The notes: generated from the letters alone by a model not told the origin. A DNA stretch of 56,162 bases from Desulfopila sp. IMCC35006 (GCF_005116645.1 NZ_SWCM01000023.1:1-56162); one strand, 5' to 3'. Counted from the stretch's first letter, positions 27,577 through 37,293 are shown. Numbers and translations: made by a program.

Positions 27577-30500
27577 ATGGAGAAAAAAAAAAACGTACAA
27601 GTAAGTGAGCAGGATGGGTCGTGTTTGAATTTACTCATGGAGCCGAGTTACATCGTTGATGAGAAAAAAGTGATCACCTGGGCAAATCAAGCCTTCTTTG
27701 ATAGATTTAATCTGACTGGTGATGCGGTAATAAATAAAATAACCTGTGAAGAGTCCTGTCCCACCCAGCTTTGCGGTACCAAGGATTGCCCGGTCGACAA
27801 GTCGAGAAGAATTGCCAAACCCGTCTCCGCAGAGGTGATATATCGGGATGGGGAAAATGGCCTGACGTTCTTCACCAGCAAGGCGATACCCATGAATGGC
27901 AGTGGCAGTACCTTTGTGAAGCTCGATGATATCAGTGATCTGAAACAGACGCAGGCCCAGTTGCGGCAGTTGTCCACCGATCTCGATGTTATTCCCACGC
28001 CCATAATGGAGATCGACACCAAATTTACGATCACTTTCATGAATCCAGCCGGTGCTGCTGTCGCCGGATTGACGGTTGATGAGGTCGTGGGTAAAAAATG
28101 TTACGACCTGTTTAAGACCCCCCACTGCAAGACGGAAAAATGCGCCTGTGCCCGGGCCATGAAAACCGATTCTGTGGTGACGGAACAAACCATTGCCAGG
28201 CCGCGGGATGGCGTCATTATCCCGATCAAATATACCGGAGCGCCGATCAAGGATGCCAAAGGTAATATCAAGGGGGCACTCGAATATATTCTCGATATGA
28301 CCGAAGAAACAAAGCAGAAGCAGATGGCTGATGAGAAAATTGAGAATCTCAACACCCTGCCCACGCCGGTGCTGGCGATTGACACCGATTACGCGATCAC
28401 CTTTATCAACCCGGCAGGTGCCGCGGTGCTTGGTACAACGCCGGATGAGCTGATTGGTAAAAAATGCTACGATATGTTCAAAACCCCCCATTGCCGAACG
28501 GAAAAATGTGCCTGCAGCCGGGCGATGCGAACCGATTCAGTCGTCACCGAGCAAACCATTGCCCGGCCGGCCGAAGGGGTGATTATCCCGATCAAATATA
28601 CCGGCGCGCCGATCAAGGACGCCAAGGGCAATATCAAAGGGGCCCTTGAATTTGTTCTTGATACGACTGAGGAGAACAGGCAGAAACAAGCTGCGGATGA
28701 AAAAATCGAAAACCTCAATACCATCCCGACGCCGATAATGTCGATTGACACCGATTTTACCATCACCTTTATGAACCCGGCCGGGGCTGCCGTTGTTGGT
28801 TCGACCCCTGATCAGGTTCTCGGTAAAAAATGCTTTGACCTCTTTAAAACCCCCCATTGCAAGACGGAGAAATGCGCCTGTGCCCGGGCGATGAAGACCG
28901 ATTCGGTGATAACCGAGACGACCATCGCCCGGCCGGCGGAAGGGGTGATTATCCCGATTAAATATACCGGCGCCCCGATCAAGGATGCCAAGGGCAATAT
29001 CAAAGGGGCCCTGGAGTATGTCCTGGATATGACCGAAGAGGCGAAGCAGAAACAGGCCGCGGATGAAAAGATTGAAAACCTCAATACCATCCCGACGCCG
29101 ATAATGTCCATTGACACCGATTTTACCATCACCTTTATGAATCCGGCCGGGGCCGCGGTCGTTGGTTCGACGCCGGACCAGGTCATCGGAAAAAAATGTT
29201 ATGACCTCTTTAAAACGCCCCATTGCAAAACAGAGAAATGTGCCTGTGCCCGGGCGATGAAGACCGACTCGGTGGTAACGGAACATACCATCGCCCGGCC
29301 GGCGGAAGGAGTGATTATCCCGATTAAATATACCGGCGCCCCGATCAAGGATGCCAAGGGCAATATAAAAGGGGCCCTGGAGTATGTGCTGGATATGACC
29401 GAGGAGGCAAAACAGAAGCAGGCAGCGGATGAAAAGATAGAAAACCTTAATACTATCCCGACGCCGATAATGTCCATTGACACCGATTATACCGTCACGT
29501 TTATGAACCCCGCCGGCGCTGCAGCGGTAGGGTCGACTCCGGACCAGACGATAGGTAAAAAATGCTATGATCTGTTTAAAACCGATCACTGCCGGACGGA
29601 AAAATGCGCCTGTAGTCAGGCCATGCACACCGACCGTGTTGTTCACGCCCAGGCAACTGCTCATCCCAACGGTAAAGACATGCCGATAAAATATACCGCC
29701 TCCCCGATCAAGGACGCGAAAGGCAATATTAAAGGCGCGTTGGAGTACATTACCGATGTGACCGCCGAAAAAGCGGTGGAGAAATTGATTAATGAGGCAG
29801 TCGAAGATGTCGATACCCTGGTCAATGCATCCAAACACCAGATGGTGCAGGCAGATCAGAAGGTCGATGAAATGAACAGCTTGATCGATCAGGAAGCGAA
29901 ACAGCTTCAGGAATCGTTGAAGATGGTCAAGGAGATGGTTGCCAATTCTTCGGAGATGCTGAATCTTTCCACCGAATCCAATCAGCTCGCGACAGATCTG
30001 TCCAGGGAAGCGGAAACAGGCAAGGCGGCCGGTAAAAATGCCGAGCAGAAGCTGGTGGAAATCAACAGCACCATGCAGAAGAACAATGAGATGGTCGGCG
30101 GTCTGGTCAATAAGCTGGAAAAGATTTCAGGGTTTGTCGATATCATCAAGGATATTGCCTCGAAGACCAACCTCCTGGCTTTTAACGCGGCCATTGAAGC
30201 CGCCAGAGCCGGCGATGCCGGACGAGGCTTTGCCGTCGTCGCCGATGAGGTGCGCAAGCTGGCCGAAAACAGTTCCAAATCGGCAATTGATATCTCCGAC
30301 ATCGTCAAGCAGGTCGAAAAAGATTCGCTGCAGACCATCACTGCCATGCAGTCGGGTATGACTATGCTGGATGATGGCGGGAAGGTTATCAATACTGCGC
30401 TCGATTCGATGGAAACCATCTCCAGAGGGATAACGGTTATTTCCGGGGCAGTGGGTAATCTCAGCCAGAAGTCGAAAGACCTTTGTGCCGGCGGTCAGAA

Positions 30501-30654
30501 TGTTATGACGGAGATTGAGAGCGTTGCTGTTTCCGCCAAAGAAAACCAGCAGTCAATCTCGGTCGTCAATCAATCGCTGACAGAGACGGTCGGTGCTCTC
30601 GATCGTTTGGTTCAATCAAATAAAAATCTGCAGGATGCGGTACAGAATCTCTAA
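27577..30654 (+). CDS. Soluble chemoreceptor with five tandem PAS repeats
   Basis: A 1025-residue methyl-accepting chemotaxis protein without transmembrane segments. A divergent PAS-like domain (about 20-130, with several Cys) is followed by five near-identical PAS repeats of 122 residues. The C-terminal 290 residues form the coiled-coil signalling domain with the conserved hairpin tip [20 protein letters not shown] and [14 protein letters not shown]. All five repeats share C-x8-C-x4-C-x-C, which may bind a metal or Fe-S centre or sense redox state. The ATG at 27577 has GAGG upstream; the frame is open to a TTG at 27547. Last gene of the sigma-54-driven operon. Confidence 0.93.
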   Translation: MEKKKNVQVSEQDGSCLNLLMEPSYIVDEKKVITWANQAFFDRFNLTGDAVINKITCEESCPTQLCGTKDCPVDKSRRIAKPVSAEVIYRDGENGLTFFTSKAIPMNGSGSTFVKLDDISDLKQTQAQLRQLSTDLDVIPTPIMEIDTKFTITFMNPAGAAVAGLTVDEVVGKKCYDLFKTPHCKTEKCACARAMKTDSVVTEQTIARPRDGVIIPIKYTGAPIKDAKGNIKGALEYILDMTEETKQKQMADEKIENLNTLPTPVLAIDTDYAITFINPAGAAVLGTTPDELIGKKCYDMFKTPHCRTEKCACSRAMRTDSVVTEQTIARPAEGVIIPIKYTGAPIKDAKGNIKGALEFVLDTTEENRQKQAADEKIENLNTIPTPIMSIDTDFTITFMNPAGAAVVGSTPDQVLGKKCFDLFKTPHCKTEKCACARAMKTDSVITETTIARPAEGVIIPIKYTGAPIKDAKGNIKGALEYVLDMTEEAKQKQAADEKIENLNTIPTPIMSIDTDFTITFMNPAGAAVVGSTPDQVIGKKCYDLFKTPHCKTEKCACARAMKTDSVVTEHTIARPAEGVIIPIKYTGAPIKDAKGNIKGALEYVLDMTEEAKQKQAADEKIENLNTIPTPIMSIDTDYTVTFMNPAGAAAVGSTPDQTIGKKCYDLFKTDHCRTEKCACSQAMHTDRVVHAQATAHPNGKDMPIKYTASPIKDAKGNIKGALEYITDVTAEKAVEKLINEAVEDVDTLVNASKHQMVQADQKVDEMNSLIDQEAKQLQESLKMVKEMVANSSEMLNLSTESNQLATDLSREAETGKAAGKNAEQKLVEINSTMQKNNEMVGGLVNKLEKISGFVDIIKDIASKTNLLAFNAAIEAARAGDAGRGFAVVADEVRKLAENSSKSAIDISDIVKQVEKDSLQTITAMQSGMTMLDDGGKVINTALDSMETISRGITVISGAVGNLSQKSKDLCAGGQNVMTEIESVAVSAKENQQSISVVNQSLTETVGALDRLVQSNKNLQDAVQNL
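27985..29780 (+). repeat. Five 366-bp tandem repeats within the chemoreceptor gene
   Basis: Corresponding codons start at 27985, 28351, 28717, 29083 and 29449, an exact 366-bp spacing. Repeats 3 and 4 are the most alike; repeats 1, 2 and 5 are more diverged, and repeat 5 has lost one codon. This pattern fits recent duplication or gene conversion of a PAS-encoding unit. Confidence 0.92.
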
Positions 30655-30666
30655 TTCTCTGTCATT

Positions 30667-30696
30667 CCCCGGACAGGCTATACGTGCTGTCCGGGG
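30667..30696 (+). terminator. Stem-loop after the chemoreceptor gene
   Basis: A perfect 10-bp stem (30667-30676 with 30687-30696) rich in G/C, starting 12 bp after the stop codon. There is no T-run, so it may be a weak terminator or an RNA-stabilising hairpin. Confidence 0.5.
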
Positions 30697-30705
30697 CTAA
30701 AAAGT

Positions 30706-31275
30706 GTGATTATGATCTTTGGTGATAAGATATTGACCCCGCGTCTCAGTTTGCGGCGGATTGTGGCCAGTGATCTGCCGTTTTTCGTGGACTGGAGCAA
30801 TAGTGCGACTGCTCATGGCAGATACCTCACTCCCGATTGCATCGACGAGGCAAGAGGTCTGGAGAGCATAGCCTCAGGGGCTTACTGGAATGATGAAAAC
30901 CGGGTCTTTATCATCGAATTAAAAGGAAAGGGACCCATCGGGACATTGCATTACTGGCTCCGGTCCGAACAGAAAAGCTGCGCGGTTATGGCCCTGAAAA
31001 TTTCCGAACCGGAAATGCGCAATAAGGGTTATGGTACCGAGGCCCAGAAGTATGCGATCATTCAGTTGTTTACCCGGATGAAAATGCAGAGGGTAGAGAT
31101 GTATACCGATATTGACAATGTTCCACAACAGCGCTGCCTCAGAAAACTGGGGTTTCAGCTCGCCGATTCGCTGCACTACGATGACCACCGGGTACAACGG
31201 GTAGGGCATCTGTTTCGCATTGATGCCGTCTCTTTTGCCAGGACGCCTATTTATCACTACCATTATGAACAGTAA
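30706..31275 (+). CDS. GNAT-family N-acetyltransferase
   Basis: A 189-residue acetyltransferase of the RimJ/RimL type. It opens with LTPRLSLRRI, has the acetyl-CoA loop region PEMRNKGYGTEAQ (Q/R-x2-G-x-G/A), and continues with VEMYTDIDNVPQQRCLRKLGF. The start is GTG 30706 or ATG 30712. The last 11 bp overlap the next gene, a deacetylase, so the pair is translationally coupled. Substrate unknown. Confidence 0.87.
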   Translation: MIMIFGDKILTPRLSLRRIVASDLPFFVDWSNSATAHGRYLTPDCIDEARGLESIASGAYWNDENRVFIIELKGKGPIGTLHYWLRSEQKSCAVMALKISEPEMRNKGYGTEAQKYAIIQLFTRMKMQRVEMYTDIDNVPQQRCLRKLGFQLADSLHYDDHRVQRVGHLFRIDAVSFARTPIYHYHYEQ

Positions 31276-32296
31276 GGTTGGTTTTCTCGTAGACGATCGA
31301 TATCTTGATCATGCGATTCTCCGGCATTCGCCGGAAAATCCTGAACGAATCCGCAAGCTGGCTTCGATTGTTCGAGAAAGGTATGGGAATAAATGCCTGC
31401 CATGCCAGCCGAGGGCCGCCGTAGCTGCGGAGATCGAAGCCGTCCATTCCTCTTTTTATCTGCAGCAGTTGCGCGAACACATTGTGCGGTCCGATCCCTA
31501 TTCATACGATCGTGACACCTATCTTATGGAGCACTCTTTCTATGTCGCCGAGCTTGCCGCAGGCGGCTGTCTCGAGCTTGCCGACCAGATTATGGCGCGG
31601 GACATCGATTATGGTTTCGCGATGATCCGGCCTCCCGGTCATCATGCGGAACCGGGACGGGGAATGGGCTTTTGTGTCTTCAATAATGTCAGCATAGCGG
31701 CGCAGTATCTGCGTCGCCAGTATTCGTTGAACCGGATCCTTATTCTCGATTTTGATGCCCATCATGGCAACGGTACGCAGGAGGTATTCTATGATACCGA
31801 CGAGGTCCTGTTCATCTCTGTACACCAGCGGGGGATTTTTCCGTTTTCCGGGGAAATGACGGAAGTCGGTACCGGCAGAGGTGAGGGGTACACCATTAAT
31901 ATTCCGGTATTCCCCCAATTCGGCGATGCGGAGTACACCTTTCTGCTCGGGCGAATCCTGCAGAGCGTTGTCGAGCAGTACCTGCCGCAGATCATTCTCG
32001 TATCCGCCGGTTATGACGCGCATAGGGATGATACTATCAGTGGGACTCTGCTCACCACGGAATGGTATGGTTTGATTACCAGGATGCTGAAGCAGTATGC
32101 CCATGAAGCCTGTGGCGACCGGCTTCTCATGGTGCTCGAAGGAGGGTATAATCCGGTATCCCTGGAAGCATCGGTTCTGGCAACTTTCGATAGCCTGTTG
32201 CAGCCAAGGCAGAACAAAATCGGCGTATTTTTTTCAGAGCGAGCCAATCAGTTACTGAAAAATCATCCCCTGCGCAATTATTGGACTTTGACATAA
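31265..32296 (+). CDS. Histone deacetylase-family (AcuC-like) deacetylase
   Basis: A 343-residue zinc-dependent amidohydrolase of the HDAC/acetylpolyamine deacetylase superfamily. Catalytic motifs: RPPGHHAEPGRGMGFC (His-His pair), LDFDAHHGNGTQ (zinc-binding D and H) and SAGYDAHRDD. The ATG at 31265 overlaps the acetyltransferase stop; an upstream in-frame ATG at 31220 is deeper in that gene. The coupling suggests the enzymes act on the same acetylated substrate, perhaps a protein lysine or polyamine (inference). Confidence 0.9.
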   Translation: MNSKVGFLVDDRYLDHAILRHSPENPERIRKLASIVRERYGNKCLPCQPRAAVAAEIEAVHSSFYLQQLREHIVRSDPYSYDRDTYLMEHSFYVAELAAGGCLELADQIMARDIDYGFAMIRPPGHHAEPGRGMGFCVFNNVSIAAQYLRRQYSLNRILILDFDAHHGNGTQEVFYDTDEVLFISVHQRGIFPFSGEMTEVGTGRGEGYTINIPVFPQFGDAEYTFLLGRILQSVVEQYLPQIILVSAGYDAHRDDTISGTLLTTEWYGLITRMLKQYAHEACGDRLLMVLEGGYNPVSLEASVLATFDSLLQPRQNKIGVFFSERANQLLKNHPLRNYWTLT

Positions 32297-32305
32297 GGTG
32301 TTGAA

Positions 32306-32734
32306 ATGAAGGAAAAAAATATCGACGAAAGCGCGATGCGGACGATCTTTCATGCGTGCCGCCAATGCGGCACCTGTTGCAAAAAGTACCGTAAAATCGT
32401 GCTGCAGGCGGATGAGGTTGATTTTATTAAGAAGATGGGGGGGCATGTCGGGGTCAATGTCAGCATGCAGGATATCCGGGAGAAAGGTCTGGAACAGGCC
32501 ACGCTCGAAGCGAAAAGCAGCGGCAAGGTGTATATGATTCATCCCGATGATAGGGGGTGCCTTTTCCTGGAGCACCGCAATGACAAGTATTACTGCAAGC
32601 TGTATCATTACCGCCCGAAGACCTGCCGGGGGTTTCGCTGCAACCTGGCGGACGATAGTTTTCTGCAGCTCTTTGGCGGAGACAGCGCGATACATCTGCT
32701 CGGTCAGGACAGATTTGGCCTGCCATTGAAGTGA
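32306..32734 (+). CDS. YkgJ-family cysteine cluster protein
   Basis: A 142-residue protein of the YkgJ/CxxCxxCC family. The N-terminal CRQCGTCC and later YYCKLYHYRPKTCRGFRC form the characteristic zinc or Fe-S binding set. The function of the family is poorly defined. It begins 9 bp after the deacetylase with AAGGTG as RBS, so it is the third gene of this operon. Confidence 0.87.
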   Translation: MKEKNIDESAMRTIFHACRQCGTCCKKYRKIVLQADEVDFIKKMGGHVGVNVSMQDIREKGLEQATLEAKSSGKVYMIHPDDRGCLFLEHRNDKYYCKLYHYRPKTCRGFRCNLADDSFLQLFGGDSAIHLLGQDRFGLPLK

Positions 32735-32953
32735 GCCACAAAATTTTCCGGGCTTTTCCAAGGGTTCGGGTGTCGTAAGGCTCTGGGCAGTTTCTGCAAT
32801 AAATTTGTTTCCTCATTCCCGGTAATCTCTTATAGTTCCGTAAGAGAAGGTTCGACGATTTTCGAACCGGGTTCTGTATCTTTTTGCCGGATGCCGCCCA
32901 TTGCCGGCATCCAGGCAGATTGCCAACTTCTTCCCCTTCATCTGATATGCTCA

Positions 32954-34273
32954 ATGTTGCATAAGTATCCAAAAGATCTGGTTTTTGAACTGCTGGCCCT
33001 CTGGCGCCTTGGTAGTCCCGGCCTTGACAGTGGCGGGGCAGGCTACAAAAGACTGCCGGATGTTTCGGTAGTGGAGGAGCTGGTTTCCACCTGCTATCAG
33101 GTCAGCCAGATGCAGGAGGAAGCGCGTGGTCTGCGTTTCAGAATCATGCTGTGCGAGCCGGAAGATATTGATGCCGATGGTTGTGGCGAATCCAAGGGCT
33201 TGTTCACCCTGGTTTTTTCGAAACCTCGACCGTACAACGAATACGAACTGTTAAAGCTGGGCCCTTCGACGGATTATAATAATTCTCTTATCGGCATACG
33301 CTACCGAATCTCCGAGGGTCTGCAGATCTGGGGCTTGATCCATTCGGGTTCCAAATGGATGCATGTTATCCACGGTGGCAGCAAACAGGCAACTCCTTTG
33401 CCGTCGGCTCTCGGGATCAACGTCGTAGGATCAGGGCGCCTCATTGTCTGTCGCGGTCAGGATATTCTGGCCCAGTTGAGTGGCGGCAATATAACCGCCC
33501 CGGCTATGAATGTATTTCAGTCGCAATGGGTGGCCAAAAGGTTCGGTCAGGTACGGGATGAGCTGGCCATGCTGCATGAACAAAATCAGGATCCCGGGCA
33601 AAAGAAGTGGGCACGGATCGATCCGTCTTTTGTCCCCAGCCTTTATCTGCAGTTCTTCAAGCATGTGATCAGCACCATGCGCCGTTCAGGTCATGGCGGC
33701 ACGATTATCTCTTTTCCGGCCGGGATGGAGGCAATGGTTGCCCACGATAATCCCTATATCGATCTGAAATACCGTTTTGCCGAAGACGGAGCCCGAAATC
33801 AGCTGCGAAAAATCGTCCTGCAGATCATGGAGGTTCTGGCCAAAAATTGCGGCAGGCTCTATGGTCCTGACTATAATGCCGGATGGAAGGATTATGTCTC
33901 TTTGCAAACAGAAGAGATGGCCCAGTTAGATGAGCGAATTTTTAAGTTCGCCCGTTTTATTGCCCGGTTGACCGGGGTGGATGGGGCGGTGGTTACCACT
34001 GAGGGGCTGGAATTAATTGGTTTTGGCGGTATCATTCAGGGCACCATGGAGATGGGTGGCAGTGTCGCCCTGGCGCTTGATCCCGAGGCCACCCGCCGTC
34101 AGGTTGAGCTGGTTGAAAGCGTCGGTACGCGGCACCGGTCGCTCTATTATCTCTGCCATAAGCTGCGCGATGTTCTGGGCATCATTGTCTCGCAGGATGC
34201 CAAAGCCCGGGTTGTTACCTGGTCAAGAGACATGGTGACGTGCTGGGATGTGATCCCCATCGACTTCACCTGA
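32954..34273 (+). CDS. Diadenylate cyclase-like (DAC/DACNV-type) protein
   Basis: A 439-residue protein. The C-terminal part shows the two hallmark motifs of the DAC fold: VDGAVVTTEG (DGA motif, about residue 345) and GTRHRSLYYLC (RHR motif, about residue 395). The N-terminal 300 residues look like a separate sensor-like domain. It could make c-di-AMP or, like DACNV proteins, only bind a nucleotide; the sequence alone does not decide. The start is uncertain: the frame is open to an ATG at 32891, but the residues it would add look non-coding. Confidence 0.72.
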   Translation: MLHKYPKDLVFELLALWRLGSPGLDSGGAGYKRLPDVSVVEELVSTCYQVSQMQEEARGLRFRIMLCEPEDIDADGCGESKGLFTLVFSKPRPYNEYELLKLGPSTDYNNSLIGIRYRISEGLQIWGLIHSGSKWMHVIHGGSKQATPLPSALGINVVGSGRLIVCRGQDILAQLSGGNITAPAMNVFQSQWVAKRFGQVRDELAMLHEQNQDPGQKKWARIDPSFVPSLYLQFFKHVISTMRRSGHGGTIISFPAGMEAMVAHDNPYIDLKYRFAEDGARNQLRKIVLQIMEVLAKNCGRLYGPDYNAGWKDYVSLQTEEMAQLDERIFKFARFIARLTGVDGAVVTTEGLELIGFGGIIQGTMEMGGSVALALDPEATRRQVELVESVGTRHRSLYYLCHKLRDVLGIIVSQDAKARVVTWSRDMVTCWDVIPIDFT

Positions 34274-34333
34274 TTTCTTTTCAGGTAACCGTTCTCCGGC
34301 ACCCCCCTGCGGGGTGCAGGGTACTGACGGCTC

Positions 34334-35431
34334 TTATTGCCGCTGAATGCGCTGGTCGTATCGGATCAAGTAGATGTCCGACAGGGTGAGAAAAGCCGTT
34401 ATGATCAGCGGACCGTAGATGATGCCTAAAATGCCATAGACGCTCAAGCCGCCGAGAATTGACAGAAACACCAGAAGCGTGTGCATTTTCACCTGGGTGC
34501 CGACCATTTTGGGTTTGACGAGATACTCGAAGCTGCCCGAAAGAACGATATAGACAATAAACAGGAAAATACCTTCGTTTATCCGGCCGGTCAGGGCGAG
34601 AAATATCGCCGTCGGAATCATCACCAGTCCGATGCCGAAAATTGGCAGAAAGGCCAGAACCGCCATGACAGAACCCCACAGCAGTGGCGAGTTCAGATCT
34701 AAGATGGAAAACAGAATCCCGCCTAAAATTCCCTGAATCAGGCCGCAGACGCCATTTCCCTTGAGGATGGCATTGGCGATTTCATCAAATTTAGCAATCA
34801 GCAGATGGTTTTCATCTTCGGGGAGAGGAGAGATGCGGATCATGTAGGCGATTAATTTTGGCTGGTCCATCAGGAGAAAGAAAATAACCAGGATCATGAT
34901 AAAAAAGAGAAACAAAAACTGCAGGATATTTGCTGCCCAGCCGCTGGCCTGAGTATAGAGGAACAGTCCACCGTTTTTCACGAGATACGAAAAGGTATCG
35001 GTTACCTGGGTGGGGTTGAATTTAAAGCCCAGCTCCTTCAATTGTTGCTGGATTTGCAGAACATACGGACTTTCCTGCAGAAAAGTCTGCAGTTTGAGAA
35101 TAACGCCACTGTCTTTTCCCCAGCTGATGAGATTGAGTGCTTCGTCGGTGAGGGCAAAGACGAAAAATAGCAGCGGGATAAAAACAATAGCGATAATGAG
35201 CAGACAGGTGAGCGCTGAGGCGAGAGCATCCGGTATCTTGTTGCTGGCGAAGATGTAAATGGGCCGAAACAGATTGGTCAGCAGAAACGACAGTACCAGA
35301 ATCGACCACAGTGGCCAGAGAATGCGGCCAAAGAAGAAAATCGAAATGATAAAGACCAGCAGAAAATACTTCATGCTCGCCGGGCTGGGCGGCTGGTTGT
35401 TAAACGGAAGTGCTGATGGGGCCTTGCTCAT
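34334..35431 (-). CDS. AI-2E family transporter (PerM-like permease)
   Basis: A 365-residue integral membrane protein of the AI-2E/PerM family with about eight membrane helices, including two near the N-terminus and the conserved C-terminal block PKMVGTQVKMHTLLVFLSIL...GILGIIYGPL. The transported substrate is uncertain; family members have been linked to quorum signal export and Na+/H+ antiport. ATG 35431 is preferred over a TTG at 35449; neither has a strong RBS. Confidence 0.88.
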   Translation of the reverse strand: MSKAPSALPFNNQPPSPASMKYFLLVFIISIFFFGRILWPLWSILVLSFLLTNLFRPIYIFASNKIPDALASALTCLLIIAIVFIPLLFFVFALTDEALNLISWGKDSGVILKLQTFLQESPYVLQIQQQLKELGFKFNPTQVTDTFSYLVKNGGLFLYTQASGWAANILQFLFLFFIMILVIFFLLMDQPKLIAYMIRISPLPEDENHLLIAKFDEIANAILKGNGVCGLIQGILGGILFSILDLNSPLLWGSVMAVLAFLPIFGIGLVMIPTAIFLALTGRINEGIFLFIVYIVLSGSFEYLVKPKMVGTQVKMHTLLVFLSILGGLSVYGILGIIYGPLIITAFLTLSDIYLIRYDQRIQRQ

Positions 35432-35472
35432 GGGTAGTGTTTTTGCCAAGAAATAATAGGTGATTAACCGAC

Positions 35473-35930
35473 TCTCACCCCGCCAGAAAAGCTTTGCGGG
35501 ATTCTGTTTAATGCCCCTTGCGGGTACTCTTTTTAGTACTCGCTTGACGGGTACTCTTTTTAGTCCCCGTGCTTTGCGGGATAAGTTCCGTCACGAAATC
35601 ACTAATCCCGCCCAAAAGATTTGCGGGATTCTGTTTAATGCCCCTTGTGGGTACTCTTTTTAGTACTCGCTTGACGGGTACTCTTTTCAGTCCCCGTGCT
35701 GTGCGGGGATAAGTTCCGTCATCAAATCACTAATCCCGCCCAAAAGATTTGCGGGATTTTGTTTAATGCCCCTTGCGGGTACTCTGTTCAGTACTCGCTT
35801 GACGGGTACTCTTTTCAGTCCCCGTGTTGTGCGGGGATAAGTTCCGTCATCAAATCACTAATCCCGCCCAAAAGATTTGCGGGATAAGTTCCGTCACGAA
35901 ATTCTCTCGGACAGCACGAGAGAATTTCTA
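35473..35930. repeat. 127/128-bp tandem repeat array with terminal hairpin
   Basis: Three full units and part of a fourth. Equivalent positions lie at 35501, 35628, 35756 and 35884, giving periods of 127, 128 and 128 bp. Each unit contains an inverted block of the type CCCGCCCAAAAGATTTGCGGG and internal GGGTACTCTTTT repeats. The array ends with AAGTTCCGTCACGAAATT, the counterpart of the start of the 113-bp unit at the window start, and with a perfect 12-bp stem (35898-35909 with 35917-35928). Chance ORFs in it are not genes. Confidence 0.9.
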
Positions 35931-35994
35931 CGTCACTAATCATCAGCACTCAGGAAGTTAGAAATTGGGTTGCAATAAAACCGTTGGCTGAGGT

Positions 35995-36020
35995 ATTCTG
36001 CTTGGCTACGGCAGCAGAAT
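35995..36020 (+). promoter_or_regulatory. Stem-loop in the ilvE leader
   Basis: An 8-bp perfect stem (35995-36002 with 36013-36020) about 110 bp before the branched-chain aminotransferase start. No T-run follows. A role in control of ilvE is only a possibility. Confidence 0.35.
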
Positions 36021-36129
36021 GTTTCAATGCCTTTGTTCTCAGAGTTTAGCAGGAAACTATATATCCTTCACCGGATTAAGCAAAGAAAATTTGGTGATAG
36101 AAACGAGTCGTGTCAGGGAGAATGGGATA

Positions 36130-37212
36130 ATGTGGGAAGATCTTGAAGTTACAGTGGAAAAAGTGCCTGCGGATAAACGGAAGGAAAAACCTTCGGCCGA
36201 TAAGCTTGGCTTTGGCGTTCATTTTACCGACCACATGTTTTTGATGAAGTGGGACCGGGAAAGAGGGTGGCATGACAGTAAAATATGCCCATATCATGAT
36301 TTTACCCTGAACCCTGCGGCAATGGTTTTCCATTACGGTCAGGCAATATTCGAAGGTCTTAAAGCATATCGGGGCAAGGACAATCAGCTGTTTTTGTTTC
36401 GACCGAAAGACAATTTTGAGCGTATGAACAATTCCGCCCTGCGGATGTGCATGCCGCGTTTTTCAGCCGAGAAGATGGTGAAAATTCTCAAGGCCCTTAT
36501 TTATCTGGAAAAAGACTGGGTGCCTGCAGCCGAAGGCGCAACGCTCTATATCCGGCCGACTATGATCGCGACCGAACCTACTCTTGGGGTGAAACCATCC
36601 GGTGTCTATTATTTCTATATTATCTTGTGTCCGGTCGGTGCCTACTATGCCGAAGGCTGTAATCCGACCAAAATTTATATCAGTGATGAATATGTCCGGG
36701 CAGTCAAGGGTGGTGTCGGCAGCGTGAAAACCGGCGGGAATTATGCGGCCTCACTCTATATGTCGGAGATTGCCAAAAAGGCCGGCTGCACTCAGGTCTT
36801 GTGGCTCGATGCCTGCGAACATAAATACATCGAAGAGGTTGGAACGAGTAATATTTTTTTCAAAATCGGCGATCAACTGATAACCCCACCCCTGGAAGGA
36901 TCGATTCTGGGCGGATTAACCAGGGATTCGGTTCTCAAACTCGCCGCAAGCTGGGGCGTCGATGTTGTCGAGAGACAGATTGCCATTGATGAGGTCCTCG
37001 CCGCAAATGAAAGTGGACAATTGCAGGAGGTCTTCGGCACCGGAACCGCAGCGGTCATTTCCCCCGTCGGGGAGTTGTTGTACAAAGACCGCACCCATGT
37101 GATCAACAACTGTCAGACAGGCCCATTGTCGACGCGATTACTGACGGAACTTCAGGCCATTCAAAAAGGATATCAGGACGATCCGTTTCGCTGGCTGGTT
37201 CGTGTCGCCTGA
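36130..37212 (+). CDS. ilvE: Branched-chain amino acid aminotransferase
   Basis: A 360-residue fold-type IV PLP enzyme that interconverts Leu, Ile, Val and their 2-oxo acids using glutamate. It belongs to the longer (class II) branch of the family. The PLP lysine is in GSVKTGGNYAASL; other typical parts are YGQAIFEGLKAYR, LYIRPTMIATEP and EEVGTSNIFF. The ATG at 36130 has AGGGAG upstream; the frame is open to 36019 but the added residues do not fit the family. Confidence 0.93.
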   Translation: MWEDLEVTVEKVPADKRKEKPSADKLGFGVHFTDHMFLMKWDRERGWHDSKICPYHDFTLNPAAMVFHYGQAIFEGLKAYRGKDNQLFLFRPKDNFERMNNSALRMCMPRFSAEKMVKILKALIYLEKDWVPAAEGATLYIRPTMIATEPTLGVKPSGVYYFYIILCPVGAYYAEGCNPTKIYISDEYVRAVKGGVGSVKTGGNYAASLYMSEIAKKAGCTQVLWLDACEHKYIEEVGTSNIFFKIGDQLITPPLEGSILGGLTRDSVLKLAASWGVDVVERQIAIDEVLAANESGQLQEVFGTGTAAVISPVGELLYKDRTHVINNCQTGPLSTRLLTELQAIQKGYQDDPFRWLVRVA

Positions 37213-37230
37213 TTAGAAAATATTTGTAAT

Positions 37231-37281
37231 TCGGCGACCTTATATTACTGCTGTCGGGTCGCCGACTCCCTCCTCTTTTTT
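37231..37281 (+). terminator. Rho-independent terminator of ilvE
   Basis: A 9-bp perfect stem (37231-37239 with 37257-37265) is followed by a pyrimidine-rich stretch with a run of eight or more T at 37274-37283. Confidence 0.7.
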
Positions 37282-37293
37282 TTGTCCACCGCC

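Noticed and set aside
28537-29838. 433-residue minus-strand frame with internal repeats
   Set aside because: It is the antisense image of the PAS repeats; its repetitiveness comes from the coding strand.
32849-32868. tRNA T-arm-like GGTTCGA...TCGAACC
   Set aside because: Only a 7-bp hairpin; no acceptor, D or anticodon arms fit around it.
34299-34317. GCACCCC/GGGGTGC hairpin as terminator
   Set aside because: Seven-bp stem between convergent genes without a T-run on either strand; too weak to call.
35460-35887. Small plus-strand ORFs in the tandem array
   Set aside because: They repeat with the array unit and have no RBS; they follow from the repeat itself.
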